Positions 34,115 through 45,622 of a stretch of DNA of 64,000 nucleotides are shown one piece after another. The stretch comes from Elephas maximus indicus (Eukaryota > Chordata > Mammalia > Proboscidea > Elephantidae). The notes below the pieces were generated by a model that made no database searches, had not been told where the DNA came from, and saw only the letters and a list, made by a program, of their open reading frames with translations. The stretch's first letter is position 1. Every line of letters starts with the position of its first letter. Made by a program: the position numbers and the translations under genes. The stretch is from positions 53,383,768 through 53,447,767 of the forward strand of contig NC_064831.1 in the NCBI RefSeq assembly GCF_024166365.1. Direction: 5' to 3'.

Positions 34115-34116
34115 TT

Positions 34117-35325
34117 ATATTGTTGTTAGGTGCCACTGAGTTGGTTATGACTCATATCAACCCTATGTACAACAGAGCAAAACACTGCCTGGCCCTGAGC
34201 CATCCTCACAACCCTTGCTGTGCTTAGCCCATTGTTGCAGCCGCTGTATCAACCCATCTCATTGAGGGTCTTCCTCTCGTAGGCTGACCCTGTACTTTAC
34301 CAAGAATGGTGTCCTTCTCCAGGGACTGGTCCCTCCTGATAAATGTCCAAAGTACATCAGAAGAAGCCTTGCGATGATTGCTTCTAAGGAGCATTCTGGT
34401 TGTACTTCTCCCAAGACAGATTTGTTTGTTCTTCTGGAAGTCCATGGTATATTTAATGTTCTTTGCCGACACGTTAACTGAAAGACATCAATTCTTCTTC
34501 AAAATCCGTCCTTGAATTATCTCCAGCAAAATTTTACTTGTGTATGATATTAATGATATTGTTCGATAATTTCTGCATTCTGTTGGATCACCTTTCTTTG
34601 GAATGGGCACAAATATGGATCTCTTCCAAATTGGCTGGCCAGGTAGCTGTCTTCCAAATTTCTTGGCATAGGTAAGTGAGCACCTCCACTGCTGCATCTG
34701 TTTGTTGAAACATCTCATTTGGTATTACATCGATTCCTGGAGACTTGCTTTTTGCCAATGCCTTCAGCGCAACTGGGACCTCCTGAAATGGTTGAACTTC
34801 AACCAGTTATTTTTCGTACAGTGACTCTGGTATTGCTTCCATCTTTTTTTTGTTGTTGTTGCTTCCTGCATCATTTAATATTTTGTCCAAAAAAACCCCA
34901 AACCCATTGCCATCGAGTTGATTCTGATCATAGGGACCCTATAGGACAGAGTAGAGCTGTCCCATAGGGTTTCTAAGGAGCAGCTGGTGAATAAAAACTG
35001 CTGACCTTTGAGTTAGCAGCCTGAGCTCTTAACCACTGTGCAGAATCCTTCAATATTGCAAACTGAGGCTTGAATTTTTTCTTTCTGCTTGAGAAATGCC
35101 AATATGTTCTTCCCTTTTGGTTTTCTAACTCCGGGTCTTTGCACATTTCCTTATAATACTTTACTTTCTGTTCTCGAGATGCCCTTTGGATCCTTCTGTT
35201 CAGCTCTTTTACTTCATCATTTCTTCCATTTGCTTTAGCTGCTTTACGTTGCAGAGTGTTTCAGAGTCTCTTCTGACACACATTTTGGTCTTTTCTTTCT
35301 TTCCTGTCTTTTTAATTCTCCTTAT
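34117..35325 (-). mobile_element. Degraded RTE LINE with internal deletion
   Basis: The 3' end begins at 'ttgttgttaggtgccactgag' (34120). At about 34500 it jumps from the C-terminal region to the middle of the reverse transcriptase ('ccagcaaaattttac'), so the YADD region is missing. It runs on to the linker ('ttttggtcttttctttctttcctg'). Split by a SINE at 34890. Confidence 0.88.
34890..35043 (-). mobile_element. AfroSINE (short form), inside the degraded RTE
   Basis: 'aaaaaaccccaaacccattgccatc...gctcttaaccactgtgcag'. RTE coding sequence continues on both sides. Confidence 0.93.
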
Positions 35326-35354
35326 AGTACCTAGCAAGTTGCGTTATATATTGT

Positions 35355-36640
35355 GTTGTTGTTGTTAGGTGCCATCGAGTCAGTTCCGACTCATAGTGAC
35401 CCAATGCACAACAGAATGAAACACTGCCCAGTCCTGAGCCATCTTCACAATCGTTGTTATGCTTGAGCTCATTGTTGCAGCCACTGTGTCAATCCACCTC
35501 GTTGAGGGTCTTCCTCTTTTCCGCTGACCCTGTACTCTGCCAAGCATGATGTTCTTCTCCAGGGACTCATCCCTCCTGACAACATGTCCAAAGTATGTAA
35601 GATGCAGTCATGCCATCCTTGCTTCTATGGAGCATTCTTGTTGTACTTTTTCCAAGACAGATTTGTTCGTTCTTTTGGCAGCCCATGGTATATTCAATAT
35701 TCTTTGCCAACACCATAACTCAAAGAAGCCAATTCTTCTTCGGTCTTCCTTATTCATTGTCCAGCTTTCACATACATATGATGTGACTCTAAATACCATG
35801 GCTTGGGTCAGGCGCACCTTAGTCTTCAAGGTGACACCTTTGCTCTTCAGCACTTTAAAGAGGTCCTTTGCAGCAGATTTACCCAATGCAACGTGTCTTT
35901 TGATTTCTCGACTGCTGCTTCCATGGCTGTTGCTTGTGGATCCAAGTAAAATGAAATCCTTGAAAACTTCAATCCTTTCTCCGTTTATCATAATGTTGCT
36001 CATTGGTCCAGTTGTGAGGATTTTTGTTTTCTTTATGTTGAGGTGCAATCCAGACTGAAGGCTGTGGTCTTTGATCTTCATTAATAAGTGCTTCAAGTCC
36101 TCTTCACTTTCAGCAAGCAGGGTTGTGTCATCTGCATAACGCAGGTTGTTAATGAGTCTTCCTCCAATCCTGATGCCCCATTCTTCTTCATATAGTCCAG
36201 TTTCTCGGATTATTTGCTCAGCATACAGATTGAATAGGTATGGCGACAGAGTACAACCCTGGCGCACACCTTTCCTGACTTTAAACTAATCAGCATCCCC
36301 TTGTTCTGTCCAAACAACTGCCTCTTGATCTACGTAAGGTCAACTCTACTTTGAGGAGGCAGCTCTTCCCCAGTCATCTTTTGAGTGCCTTCCAACCTGG
36401 GGGGCTCATCTTCCAGCACTATATCAGACAATGTTCCGTTGCTATTCATAAGGTTTTTACTGGCTAATGCTTTTCAGAAGTAGACTGCCGGGTCCTTCTT
36501 CCTAGTCTGACTTAGTCTGGAAGCTCATTTGAAACTTGTCCTCCATGGGTGACCCTGCTGGTATCTGAATACCGGTGGCATAGCTTCCAGCATCACAGCA
36601 ACATGCAAGCCCCCACAGTACGAGAAACTGACACATGGGG
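35355..36640 (-). mobile_element. Young RTE with a ~1.9-kb internal deletion
   Basis: Bounded by a perfect 12-bp target duplication 'gttatatattgt' (35343-35354 and 36641-36652). 35355-36335 is the RTE 3' part. From 36336 it switches to the 5' leader ('aggcagctcttccccagtcatc'). The deletion junction lies in 'aaggt', present at both breakpoints in the full copy (about 12728 and 14658). It has lost the endonuclease and part of the reverse transcriptase but kept both ends. Confidence 0.94.
35610..36267 (-). pseudogene. RTE reverse transcriptase 3' half, 219 codons open
   Basis: An uninterrupted frame with 'GCTLSPYLFNLYAEQII', the YADD active site (36138-36127) and 'IKKTKILTTGPMSNIM'. By eye it differs from the copy at 25613 by one residue over about 118 aligned residues. 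It lacks the endonuclease and the first part of the polymerase, so it is not functional alone. Confidence 0.88.
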
Positions 36641-36652
36641 GTTATATATTGT

Positions 36653-37036
36653 AGATGTTAAAAAACAGCTTTTATTAAATTAATGAAAGTATCGAACACA
36701 ACTATCATTTGCCATCATGACTTCACCCTTCTCTTGTGATTCAGAAGGCCCTCTAGGGTCACACATTTGTTCACAGTTGCTATTATGTGTGTTATCTCTG
36801 GGCATGCTTAAGCTGAGGCTGAGTGACTGTAAGGGAATTTCTGCAATTACTGAAAGATAGGACTTGATCTTTGTCGATTCATCCCAATTCTGAGTCTGTG
36901 TTCATGTGTTTAAAAGTCAAATAGAAGAATGGCCCCTCTTACTACTACCACCTTAAGGAAACAGCACATCGGGGGCAATTATATATGAAAACAGTAGATG
37001 CTAAATAAGGAGTGTTAAGTAGCCCCTGTTTATAAG
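36653..37036. other. Unassigned intergenic sequence
   Basis: No recognised gene or repeat. Confidence 0.4.
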
Positions 37037-37208
37037 GAGCCCTGGTGGAGCAGTGGTTAAGAGATACAGCTGCTAACCAAGAGGTAGGCTGTTCAAATCT
37101 ACTGGCCGCTCCTTGGAAACCCTGTGGAGCAGTTCTACTCTGTCCTATAGGGTTGCTATGAGTTAGAACTGACTCAATGGCAATGAGTTTGGTTTTTTGT
37201 TTTTTTTT
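37037..37208 (+). mobile_element. AfroSINE (short form)
   Basis: 'ggagccctggtggagcagtgg' head to 'gagtttggttttttg' tail. Confidence 0.95.
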
Positions 37209-37274
37209 AACCTTGATAGATCAAGGAATCTATCTTTGAGGTTTTTGAAAAGGCACAAAACCATTAGTCCTATT

Positions 37275-37455
37275 AAGGGCTGGTGGTACGGTGGTTAAGC
37301 ACTCAGCTGCTAACCAAAAGATTGGCATTTAAACCTACTAGATGCTCCACTGGAGAAAGACATGGCAGTCTTTACAGCCTTGGATACCCTATGGGGCAGT
37401 TCTACTCTGTCCAATAGGGTTGCTGTGAGTTGGAATCGCCTTGATGGCAATGGGG
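37275..37455 (+). mobile_element. AfroSINE (long form), diverged
   Basis: Head shortened ('agggctggtggtacggtgg') and long-form 'ggagaaagacatggcagtc' block present. Confidence 0.92.
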
Positions 37456-37517
37456 TAGATACCATTGTTTAATTTCATTAAAGTCTAATTATTAGATTAT
37501 GACTCAAACATACTATC

Positions 37518-37610
37518 ATGAAGATGGTGCAGGACCGGGCAATGTTTTGTTCTGTTACACATAAAGTGGCTATGAATCTTAGCTGACTTGATGGCAACTA
37601 ACAAACAAGC
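37518..37610 (+). mobile_element. RTE 3'-end fragment, sense
   Basis: 'atggtgcaggaccgggcaatgttttgttctgt...gatggcaactaacaaacaa'. Confidence 0.85.
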
Positions 37611-37971
37611 AATCATTAGATTATAATTTACTAATTAATGCAAACCTATTTATTGCCACTGCCTATTAGATACCAAGCCCTGTGTTAATTATTGGGATAC
37701 AATATGAATATAATTCGTGCCCTCAAGAAGTTTAAATAATTCATTGTTAAAAATATTTTACTGTGCTGATCATTTTACGGCACTCGAAATGTCAGTGCAG
37801 GAAATTAGCTGGGTGTGATGTGACCTTCTAACATATCCTATAACTCACTCAAAATACAGAGCAATACAAAAGGAAAAAAAAAAAAACTGTTAGGTTAATT
37901 ACTTGACATTAGTCTTTTTCTCAAAAACACAGCATGAAGACTGTTCATTTAAGAATCTGGGTTTTTTCACT
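37611..37971. other. Unassigned intergenic sequence
   Basis: No recognised gene or repeat; a short A run lies at 37870. Confidence 0.4.
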
Positions 37972-37979
37972 TTGGAGAG

Positions 37980-38672
37980 AGGCGTTTGGGGTCTTAAACA
38001 CTAGCAAGCAGCCATCTAAAATGCATCAATTGGTCTCAACCCACCTGGAGAAAAGGAGAATGAAGAACATCAAAAACTCAAGGTAATTATAGGCCCGAGA
38101 GATAGAAAGGGCCACATAAACCAGAGACTACATCAGACCAGAAGAACTAGAGGGTGCCCAGCTACAGCTGATGACTGCCCTGACAGGCAACACATCAGAG
38201 AACCCCTGAGGGAGTAGGAGAGCAGTGGGATGCAGACCCCAAATTCTCATAAAAAGACCAGACTTAATGGTCTGAATGAGACTAGAAGGACTCCGGAGGT
38301 CATGGTCCCCAGACCTTCTGTTAGCCCAAGACAGGAACCATTCCCAAAGCCAACTCTTCAGACAGGGATTGGACTGGACTATAGAATAGGAAATGATACA
38401 GGTGAGGCGTGGGCTTCTTGGATCAAATAGACACATGAGACTATGTGGGCAGCTTCTGTCTGGAGGCGAGATGAGAGGGCAAAGGGGGTCAGAAGCTGGC
38501 CGAACGGACACAAAAATAGAGGATGGAGGGAAGGAGTGTGCTGTCTCATTAGTGGGTGAGCAACTAGGGGTATATAAAAATAGCAAGGTGTGTATAAGAT
38601 TTTGTGTGAGAGACTGACTTGATTTATAAACTTTGACTTAAAGCCCAATAAAAATTAAAAAAAGAACAAAAA
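37980..38672 (+). mobile_element. Elephant-type L1 3' end with poly(A) tail
   Basis: Starts 'tttggggtcttaaacactag' and ends 'agcccaataaaaattaaaaaa', an AATAAA signal just before an A-rich tail. Open frames here (to 152 codons on the minus strand) lie in UTR-type sequence and are not genes. The lineage-specific label is from memory. Confidence 0.7.
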
Positions 38673-39173
38673 AGGACCTGGGGTTTTTTTTTTTCTTTTT
38701 TTGCACTTTCAGAATTCTGGGTGTATTTACTCGTGCATATAAGGTGATTTTCATTTCAGTTTAATATAGTGTCTGCCAGTCCCCAAGGACTTGTGGTAAA
38801 GCATCTGTCTCAGGTGGGAAAGAAATAGCCATCATGGCGTGCACCCTACTCCCCACCACCACTACCTTTGGCTAATCTTTCTGTGGGTGTAAAGGGGGGT
38901 GGGGCAGAAGGGAGCCCCGACCTCAGACTCTGGGGAAACCTGAGGATAGTCCTCAGTCCAGTTTGTCAGGAACTGTGGTAACAGAGGCTGCCTTCCTTCC
39001 CTACAGCTTCCTGTGAACATGCTGATTTTCTTCTTGACAGTAGGACTTTATAATTTAGTGTCTTTGTATCTAAAGCTAAGGGGTTAGATTAAATCAGGTT
39101 TCCAAACATATATTTTGCAGAACATGGGTCACTTAAGATGCCCCATCAAAAAAGGTTCCATGGGCAGGAGTAA
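38673..39173. other. Unassigned intergenic sequence
   Basis: No recognised gene or repeat. Confidence 0.4.
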
Positions 39174-39342
39174 GGAGCCCTGGTGGCGCAGTGGTTAAGG
39201 GCTTGGCTGCTAACCAAAAGGAAGGCGGTTTGAATCTACCAGCCACTCCTGGGGAACCCTATGGGGGCAGTTCTATTCTGTCCTATATGGTCATTATGAG
39301 TCAGAATCAACTCAGCTGCATCGGGTTTGGTTTTTTTGTTTT
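39174..39342 (+). mobile_element. AfroSINE (short form)
   Basis: 'ggagccctggtggcgcagtgg' head, close to consensus, to 'gggtttggtttttttg' tail. Confidence 0.95.
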
Positions 39343-41499
39343 GTTTTTTGGGTAAGAGCATGGGGAAAGCTGTGTGTAGCTCCCAGTTGTGGAAATTCAC
39401 AACGCACATCAGCATATCAACGGCTCTGAAAAGTCGTACAGTCAAAACACTACTATAGCAGCACTTCTCAAAAGGGTTTGCCCGGGGAATACCTTCTTCT
39501 GGTATCACATACCAACATCTGCTAGGTTGCTCAGTGTTCTAAGTACGCTCTGCGGGAAACATTGGAATAAACAATCTCATTGCTTATCTTAAAGCAGAAA
39601 ACAGCCTCTGAGGTCAGAGGTCCTTTGAAGTTAGGTGTCCTGCCAAGGATCTCACAGCTAGTCAGGGGCCAAACTAGGTCCATTTCATCTATCTGTTTCT
39701 TACATCCTATTATTCAATAACTCCAGTAATAAACTTTCACTATGAGGAGAGCTGGAGAGGTCATCAATAATTGAAATCTATACCTAATCCCTGAGCGATG
39801 GTGTTTCTACTTTTGGTTAACCACTGTTGGTTAAACGTGGCTCCTAATTGACCAACACTGGTTTGAAATCCGTGCTTCTCCATAATCTAGTGGAGGTGCT
39901 ACTGAAGAGAGAAACACGCACAGTTCAAGAAGCTAATAAGAGGAAGCTGAAGGGGAAGCAGACGCTACAAAGTCCAAAACCCAGGTAATTAGCTTCTGCC
40001 TGACTCCGAGTAAATGATCTTTTTTTGATCCTGAGCTCAAGAAGATCCTTTGTTTTTGTTTTAAGTGTTACATACGAGTCACAAATTCCTTTGGTGTCAG
40101 GACTAGGAAAAGAGAACTGATGTGTGTTACACTGACCCTAAAGGCCCAGATCCCTGTAGCTTCTCCTGAATGCTAGCTTAGAAAGTCTCATGTGTCATTT
40201 CACAAGGGTCTTTGCCTCGAGTTAGAAGGCCAAAAATAATTTTAGGCTTCAGTTTCTTTCCATGCCGTTTGTACAGAATTCTTTAATTAAGTTGGTGGCT
40301 AAGTAAACAACAGTCTTCACCCAGCAGTGGCTGTCTCACAGCCCCAAGTATGACAGAGCCCAGCCCCAAAGTCATTAAAGGACCGAGCTATTTGCATTAT
40401 TTTTCAAGAAAACTACTCTTGAGCAGCAGATGGCAAACACAAATGTTTTGCTCTAGAGACATATGGAAACCTCTCTGTGTCATAAAATCCTCAATGAATA
40501 TGCAACCCCGAGTGAGGCCTTTCACTGCAGAAACAAGACATCGTGACAATCCCCCAAAATGGGCCTAATCAGGCTGCATAGCTATTCGGGTTTCAGAAAG
40601 TAATAGATGGGAAATGACTACATGACTGGGATTTCATGAACAGTGCTTCTTAACCGAAACATTCATCCTGGCCCCAAAGACCCACCTATTCAGCCTTGTA
40701 GCTTCAACATTCTGTTAGGCTGTCATGATCGTTTATAATCATAAATCTTCGAACTGAGTAACCAAAGAGTTCTTCTGGATTTCATATTAACTCTTCCGTT
40801 CTATCTGAAAAGTGGGAGCGAGAAATTTCTCAGAGGTATAGGTGTTTTAATATAGGTTCATGTTCCTTAATTAGCTCTGTTTATAATAAGCTCTTGTTGC
40901 TGTTAAATTAGGGAGGGACGAATCTAGGCTAAAAGTTATTCAGGAAATGATTATCCATATTAAGTAGGAATTAGAGGCAGAAATCTAATTGGAACTGGCT
41001 CAAAATGCAAAGCAGAATTTTATTTTTCTTTTAACTCAGTAGGTTACCAACACAATAAATTGTTGTTGCCATCTCAAAAAGGGCTGAAACTTTGCACTCT
41101 GTAGAAAGAGAGAAGTGCCGATAACTGAGTCATAAGGGTGAATTGAATGCTACTTAGAACAAGGAACTAGATGTCTTGGGCTTCTTTCCCAGCTCCACAC
41201 CCTGCATGGCCTCAATGGGACCCGGAAAGTCTCTGAGGCTACTGATAAATTCCCTTGATTCACTGGGGTGCCTGAGTGGCCTGGGGAAACCAATATGTCT
41301 CAGACCAGAACCCCCAGGGCAGATCTCAGGGGCTGTAAAAAATGGTGTGGGAACGGTATCTGACCTCCGCAAACCTCAAAACGGGGAAGGAGAACCAAGA
41401 TCATCAGCCCAGGGCTGATTCCTGTAAAGCAGAGGTCAGATATGCCTCCTCTCTCGGCCATGTTTACCAGTTCTGACACCAACTGTCCCTCCCCAGGCA
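39343..41499. other. Mostly unassigned, one MIR remnant
   Basis: A MIR-like stretch lies at about 39595-39700 ('ccaaggatctcacagctagtcagg'). The rest is not recognised and no coding exon is supported. Confidence 0.45.
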
Positions 41500-42019
41500 C
41501 TCTCTACTTCTCGGCTGGTTTCGATAACTCGTTGCAATGGCCACGCAGAACTCACGGACCATACTCACGATTATGAGGTTAATTCGGGAAGTAACAGGTT
41601 ACGATTCAGGCTTAAGGACACTCAAGAATACAGTTCTTCCATCAGGACAGCCTATTCCCAGCCCTGCTTACAGGCACACCTTTCCCTGGGCTTCAGGCTC
41701 TGCGTAAAGGCAGTCAGCTTTGCCATCTCCTGCGGTTCTCTCCTGCCACCTTCTCCTTCCTTGGTGGTGGTGGGCTCTTCTCTTCTTTGCTGCCTCTGGG
41801 ATGGCTAATTTCAAGCCCAGCAGGAGGGGAAAACTAACCAATCCCCTTGGTGGGCCACAATTACCCTATTACACAGTCCTGCCCAATCACTTGGGTGGAA
41901 GTTACAAGACCATGGCTAGAAAGACCACACGAAAGCAATCCATCTTACTGCGCAGGGCATCTGTTATGAGAGTTTGTATCCAAGAACGGGAGGATTTTAT
42001 AGATGGAAAGGGATTATAT
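41500..42019. mobile_element. Possible old LTR fragment
   Basis: 'acgcagaactcacggaccatactcacgattatgagg' and 'cacttgggtggaagttacaagaccatggc' look LTR-like, but I cannot name a family. Low confidence. Confidence 0.25.
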
Positions 42020-42024
42020 AATCC

Positions 42025-42130
42025 AGCCCCCCTGGTTTTACAATGAGGAAACTGAGCACAGAGAGGTTATTGTGGTTGTTTAAGTCACACAGCTAGTTAG
42101 TGGCAGAGCTGGAAACAGAGGTTGCCAATT
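42025..42130 (+). mobile_element. MIR SINE fragment
   Basis: 'ttttacaatgaggaaactgagcacagagaggtta...cacacagctagttagtggcagagctgg'. Confidence 0.85.
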
Positions 42131-43786
42131 CTCTTTCCATTATAAAGAAACAGGACAGACTTATCAGAGACTAATAAAGAAGTTAGAAAGCTCGAGGCTG
42201 CCATCATTTTCACAGGCCCTTTAACCTTAGCTGGTTGCCGATGTAGGGTAGAAAAGGGACCAGATGTCCAAGTGCTTGAGTGACATGTGATTTCTGGCTT
42301 TGGATCACTTAAACCCTCTTCAAAGAGACAATATTTCCTTCTTGGTCCTTCTTCTCAGTTCAGTGTCAATTCAGTCATTCAGGAGAATGACAAGTCAGAA
42401 TTTTCCTAGATTCAGCTCCATGACTTCTCCAGAAATTTGAGCATAGTCAGCCACTTTTCAATACTCAACGTGAATATCGATACGCATTTGACACTGAAGC
42501 ACAAGTAGTAGTTTTCATTGCTTTCCTGGTGTTGTCTTCTGTCCTCACCATTTCTGACAGAACCCTGTGGTTTAGAATGACGCAGGCCGACTGGTCATTG
42601 TCTTGGAGAAAGTCGTTCTCTTCACCCCTGTGATGGGTTCAGAGAAGTGCAGTCAGGGCTTGTGGAACTCAATTCCAGGGCATTTGTCTGAGCTCTTGGG
42701 GAAGAGGGTTCTCCCTATTCTGCTGTGTTTGAGTCTGGAAACACAGAGTCCCAGGAGTTACAGAAATACATTTTGCAACCACATGGGTGGGCCTGTTGAA
42801 AAAGTGTTATTCTGAAGAAGTATCGCTAAGAAACAGAGAGATAAACCAGGTCCCAGGCATGTCATTTGAGCTGCCGAATTAAGCCACACCTGTTGCTAAA
42901 CCTATATCTGATTCTTTTAGCATGTGATTAAATAGATGTCTTTATTATTTATGCCAGTTTGAGTTTTTTGTTATTTGCTATCTAAAGCATCCCAATACTT
43001 ATTATGATGCCAATAGTGAGTTTCAGCACACCTTGACTTAGCCATCGGACCAGAGTCCATTTTAAAGTTTACCCCAAAAGGTTTTCTTTAATCACTCAAG
43101 CTTACAAGAAACTTTACCGAAAATGCATAGTACTTACCACAGGTATGCCATATTTGACACAAGATCCTACGTAGCAATGGCTGGGTTAATGAAATAAATG
43201 AATTTTAGTAACATTTCTATTGTCAGAAGTTTTATTACTAGAGAAAGAAATAGTCCAAGAGGCTTCATTAGAATAGGTTTCTTCTAAGCCCTTTTTTAAG
43301 GAGAGTGAAATATTGAGCTCTACTCTCCAGGCAAACTGTTACATCTCTCCTTTATGTGGGGTGGTCTCTATCCAGAAATGAGCCACTCAGAATAGTTACA
43401 ACTAGGGTGACTTTTTCTCTATTGTAAGTGGTTAGACCACCCACCCCAACTCCCTGCCTCCCATCCTACCCCGCCCTGTTCCACCTCTGGCAAGAAGAGT
43501 TTCCCTTTCATCTGGGCACTGACCCTAACCCTCATTCATATTCTCAGGGCCTATCCCAGAGACAGTCTTTCATTGAGTCATGTTCATTAACCCATGCTGA
43601 GGATGCAGGATTTCCTCCCAACCTCTCTATCCCAGACTGACTTGGTTTGTAGAGATCTGTTAGTCAAGCAGATACTGTACTTTCATGTAGCAAAAAAAAA
43701 TTTTGGTATTATCTCATTTTTATTTAGCTTTTGTATCAAGTGGTGATATGAAACTATTTAACAACCAGTATGGCATGAGCATTTGA
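42131..43786. other. Unassigned intergenic sequence
   Basis: About 1.65 kb with no recognised gene or repeat. Confidence 0.4.
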
Positions 43787-43917
43787 CCATTCACATTGGA
43801 ACCCTGACCAATCAGAATCTATGCCCAACCAATCGAAATGGACATTAAACCAATCAGAATGGATGCCAAACCAATTAGAGTGGATGCCTGACCAATCAGA
43901 ATGGACACTGGCCCATC
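43787..43917 (+). repeat. 21-bp repeat array with periodic CCAAT boxes
   Basis: CCAAT starts at 43808, 43829, 43850, 43871 and 43892, exactly 21 bp apart. Degenerate copies (CCATT at 43787, CCATC at 43913) lie on the same period. Units read roughly 'ccaatcagaatggatgcc'. It could be a minisatellite, an LTR enhancer remnant or an NF-Y array. Confidence 0.9.
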
Positions 43918-44504
43918 AGAATCAATGCTTTGCATACCAGTCCTTTAATGGTCTCTCATTTACCAATGGACTTTGCCCTCAATTAGTCAGGAAGCAAACT
44001 GAGGGCAGGGACCACTGCTAGATCTCTATGTGTCCTCAGGTAGCCTTTCTGAGCTGGTTCCATAGTGTCAGCTTAATGGATATGTGTTTAAGTGGACATT
44101 ATTCACCCAGCAGTTGCTCAGGAAATACTAGTGGGTGGAAAGAGTACAATTTGTCCCTCTTTGATGAGGATAATTAGAGAATTATCCCACTGGAAGATTG
44201 CTAAACAAATGGCATGTTTTTGGATCACACAGAGGTGATAGGAGAAACTGGTATTTTTGAGGGTTTATCATTCAATGTGATCATGACAAGCTAGAGAAGT
44301 AATATATAATCACACTGATTTCTTAGAGACAACAATGAAGAGTATACTTACAGTTGAATAACATATAAATACAAAGCAGAGTATAATCAGAAAAGTATTG
44401 GTAAGGCCACAAATACCTAGGTCTTATAGCAAACAATAAACTAAAGGTGGCCCAGATGTTATTTAAATAACTGGAATGCTGGCATGACAGATGTTTACTC
44501 ATTT
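43918..44504. other. Unassigned intergenic sequence
   Basis: No recognised gene or repeat. Confidence 0.4.
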
Positions 44505-44640
44505 ACGTCATTCATTCAACAACTTATTTGAGTGCCTACTATGTGAAAGCCATCATACCAGGCATGCTGGGAACACAGCAAGAAATCAGCAATGTCTCTT
44601 TCCTCAAAGAGTTCACATTTTAAGGGGGAAGACAAAGAGG
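44505..44640 (-). mobile_element. L2 LINE 3' end, antisense
   Basis: 'ttcattcaacaacttatttgagtgcctactatgtgaaagcc...gctgggaacacagcaagaaat' is the reverse of an L2 end. Confidence 0.75.
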
Positions 44641-45562
44641 TCCACAAACTATTAGACAACAGAGAGAGGACTTGTTTGACAGCTGAGCCATCAGCAGTAA
44701 AGACAACCATCATGTAGGACTTCTTTGGGACAGCTATGCTCGACAGAGGGCGAGGACCAGGACTGGAGAGTAGTTGAGCAGAAACATCAATGCAGACAAG
44801 TGCAGACTGATGACCAGAAGCTACTTTACCCCTAATTTTCTAGGGCTATGTAAAGTCCTGGATCCATGTAGGATCCAATTAAGGGGAGAAAAAGTCCCAA
44901 TAATGACTGATATTGGTTTTGCCAGCCTTTGACAAATGTAGTTTGATTTAAAGAATTAAGAAAGGTGACATTTCTTGCACTTATAGACAGGGAAGCACCT
45001 TGGAGCAATTTAAACCAGTTAAAAATGCTTATATTAATTTGAAAAATCTTTATAGGGAACACACAGACCCTCGAGAATATGTTTGTAGATTCTGGGTGGG
45101 AGGGGGTCTTTGACCCAGGATGAGTAAACTACCATAGAAGGTAGTTTACCCTGGAATTGTGCAACACTACCAAGAGGCTTGCTGCCACCAGGAAAGCCAG
45201 CCCAAGGATAAAGTAAATCTATTGAGAAGAGCAGGAACAAGAGAAAACAGGAAAAGGAACTAAAGCCCTGATCGAACTCAGCCTGAAGCTCAGCAGACCT
45301 CACAGCAGGCATATCTCCTTTCAGCATCATGACCCCGCCTCATTAGAAAATTCACAGGGAAGAACTCAGATTAATGCAGCCTGAGTCATATGCCCATCTC
45401 AGTACTCTGGAGGAGTGAAGTACCTCACAGCCACCAGTGGGTGAGGAGATGCTTCCCAAAAGGAGGAGGAAAGAGTGCCGGCCTGACAAAAACCACAGAC
45501 AGCAAAATCCTTGGACATCTAGACTTCTGTAGACATGTTGTTGTATACAATGTTAACCCTCT
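44641..45562. other. Unassigned; one perfect hairpin
   Basis: A 10-bp perfect stem with a 6-nt loop lies at 45124-45149 (gtaaactacc / ggtagtttac). Otherwise nothing recognised. Confidence 0.45.
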
Positions 45563-45622
45563 AAAAAAAACAGACCAAACTCGCCGCCATCAAGTCTTAA
45601 CCACTCTGTCACCAGGGCTCCT
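45563..45622 (-). mobile_element. AfroSINE with large internal deletion, minus
   Basis: 'cagaccaaactcgccgccatcaag' joins directly to 'tcttaaccactctgtcacca', so the middle ~100 bp are missing. Confidence 0.8.

Noticed and set aside
36120-36140. A telomerase, retroviral or group II reverse transcriptase
   Set aside because: The YADD domain, the APE-type endonuclease in the full copy, the CAA tail and the SINE-shared 3' end all place it in the RTE clade of LINEs.
38128-38586. 152-codon minus-strand frame
   Set aside because: It lies antisense within an L1 3' end with its own poly(A) signal and tail.
43821-44021. Small repeat protein (QSEWMPN-type repeats)
   Set aside because: It is a translation of the 21-bp tandem repeat, which is divisible by three and so stays open by chance. 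The frame runs into unrelated sequence.
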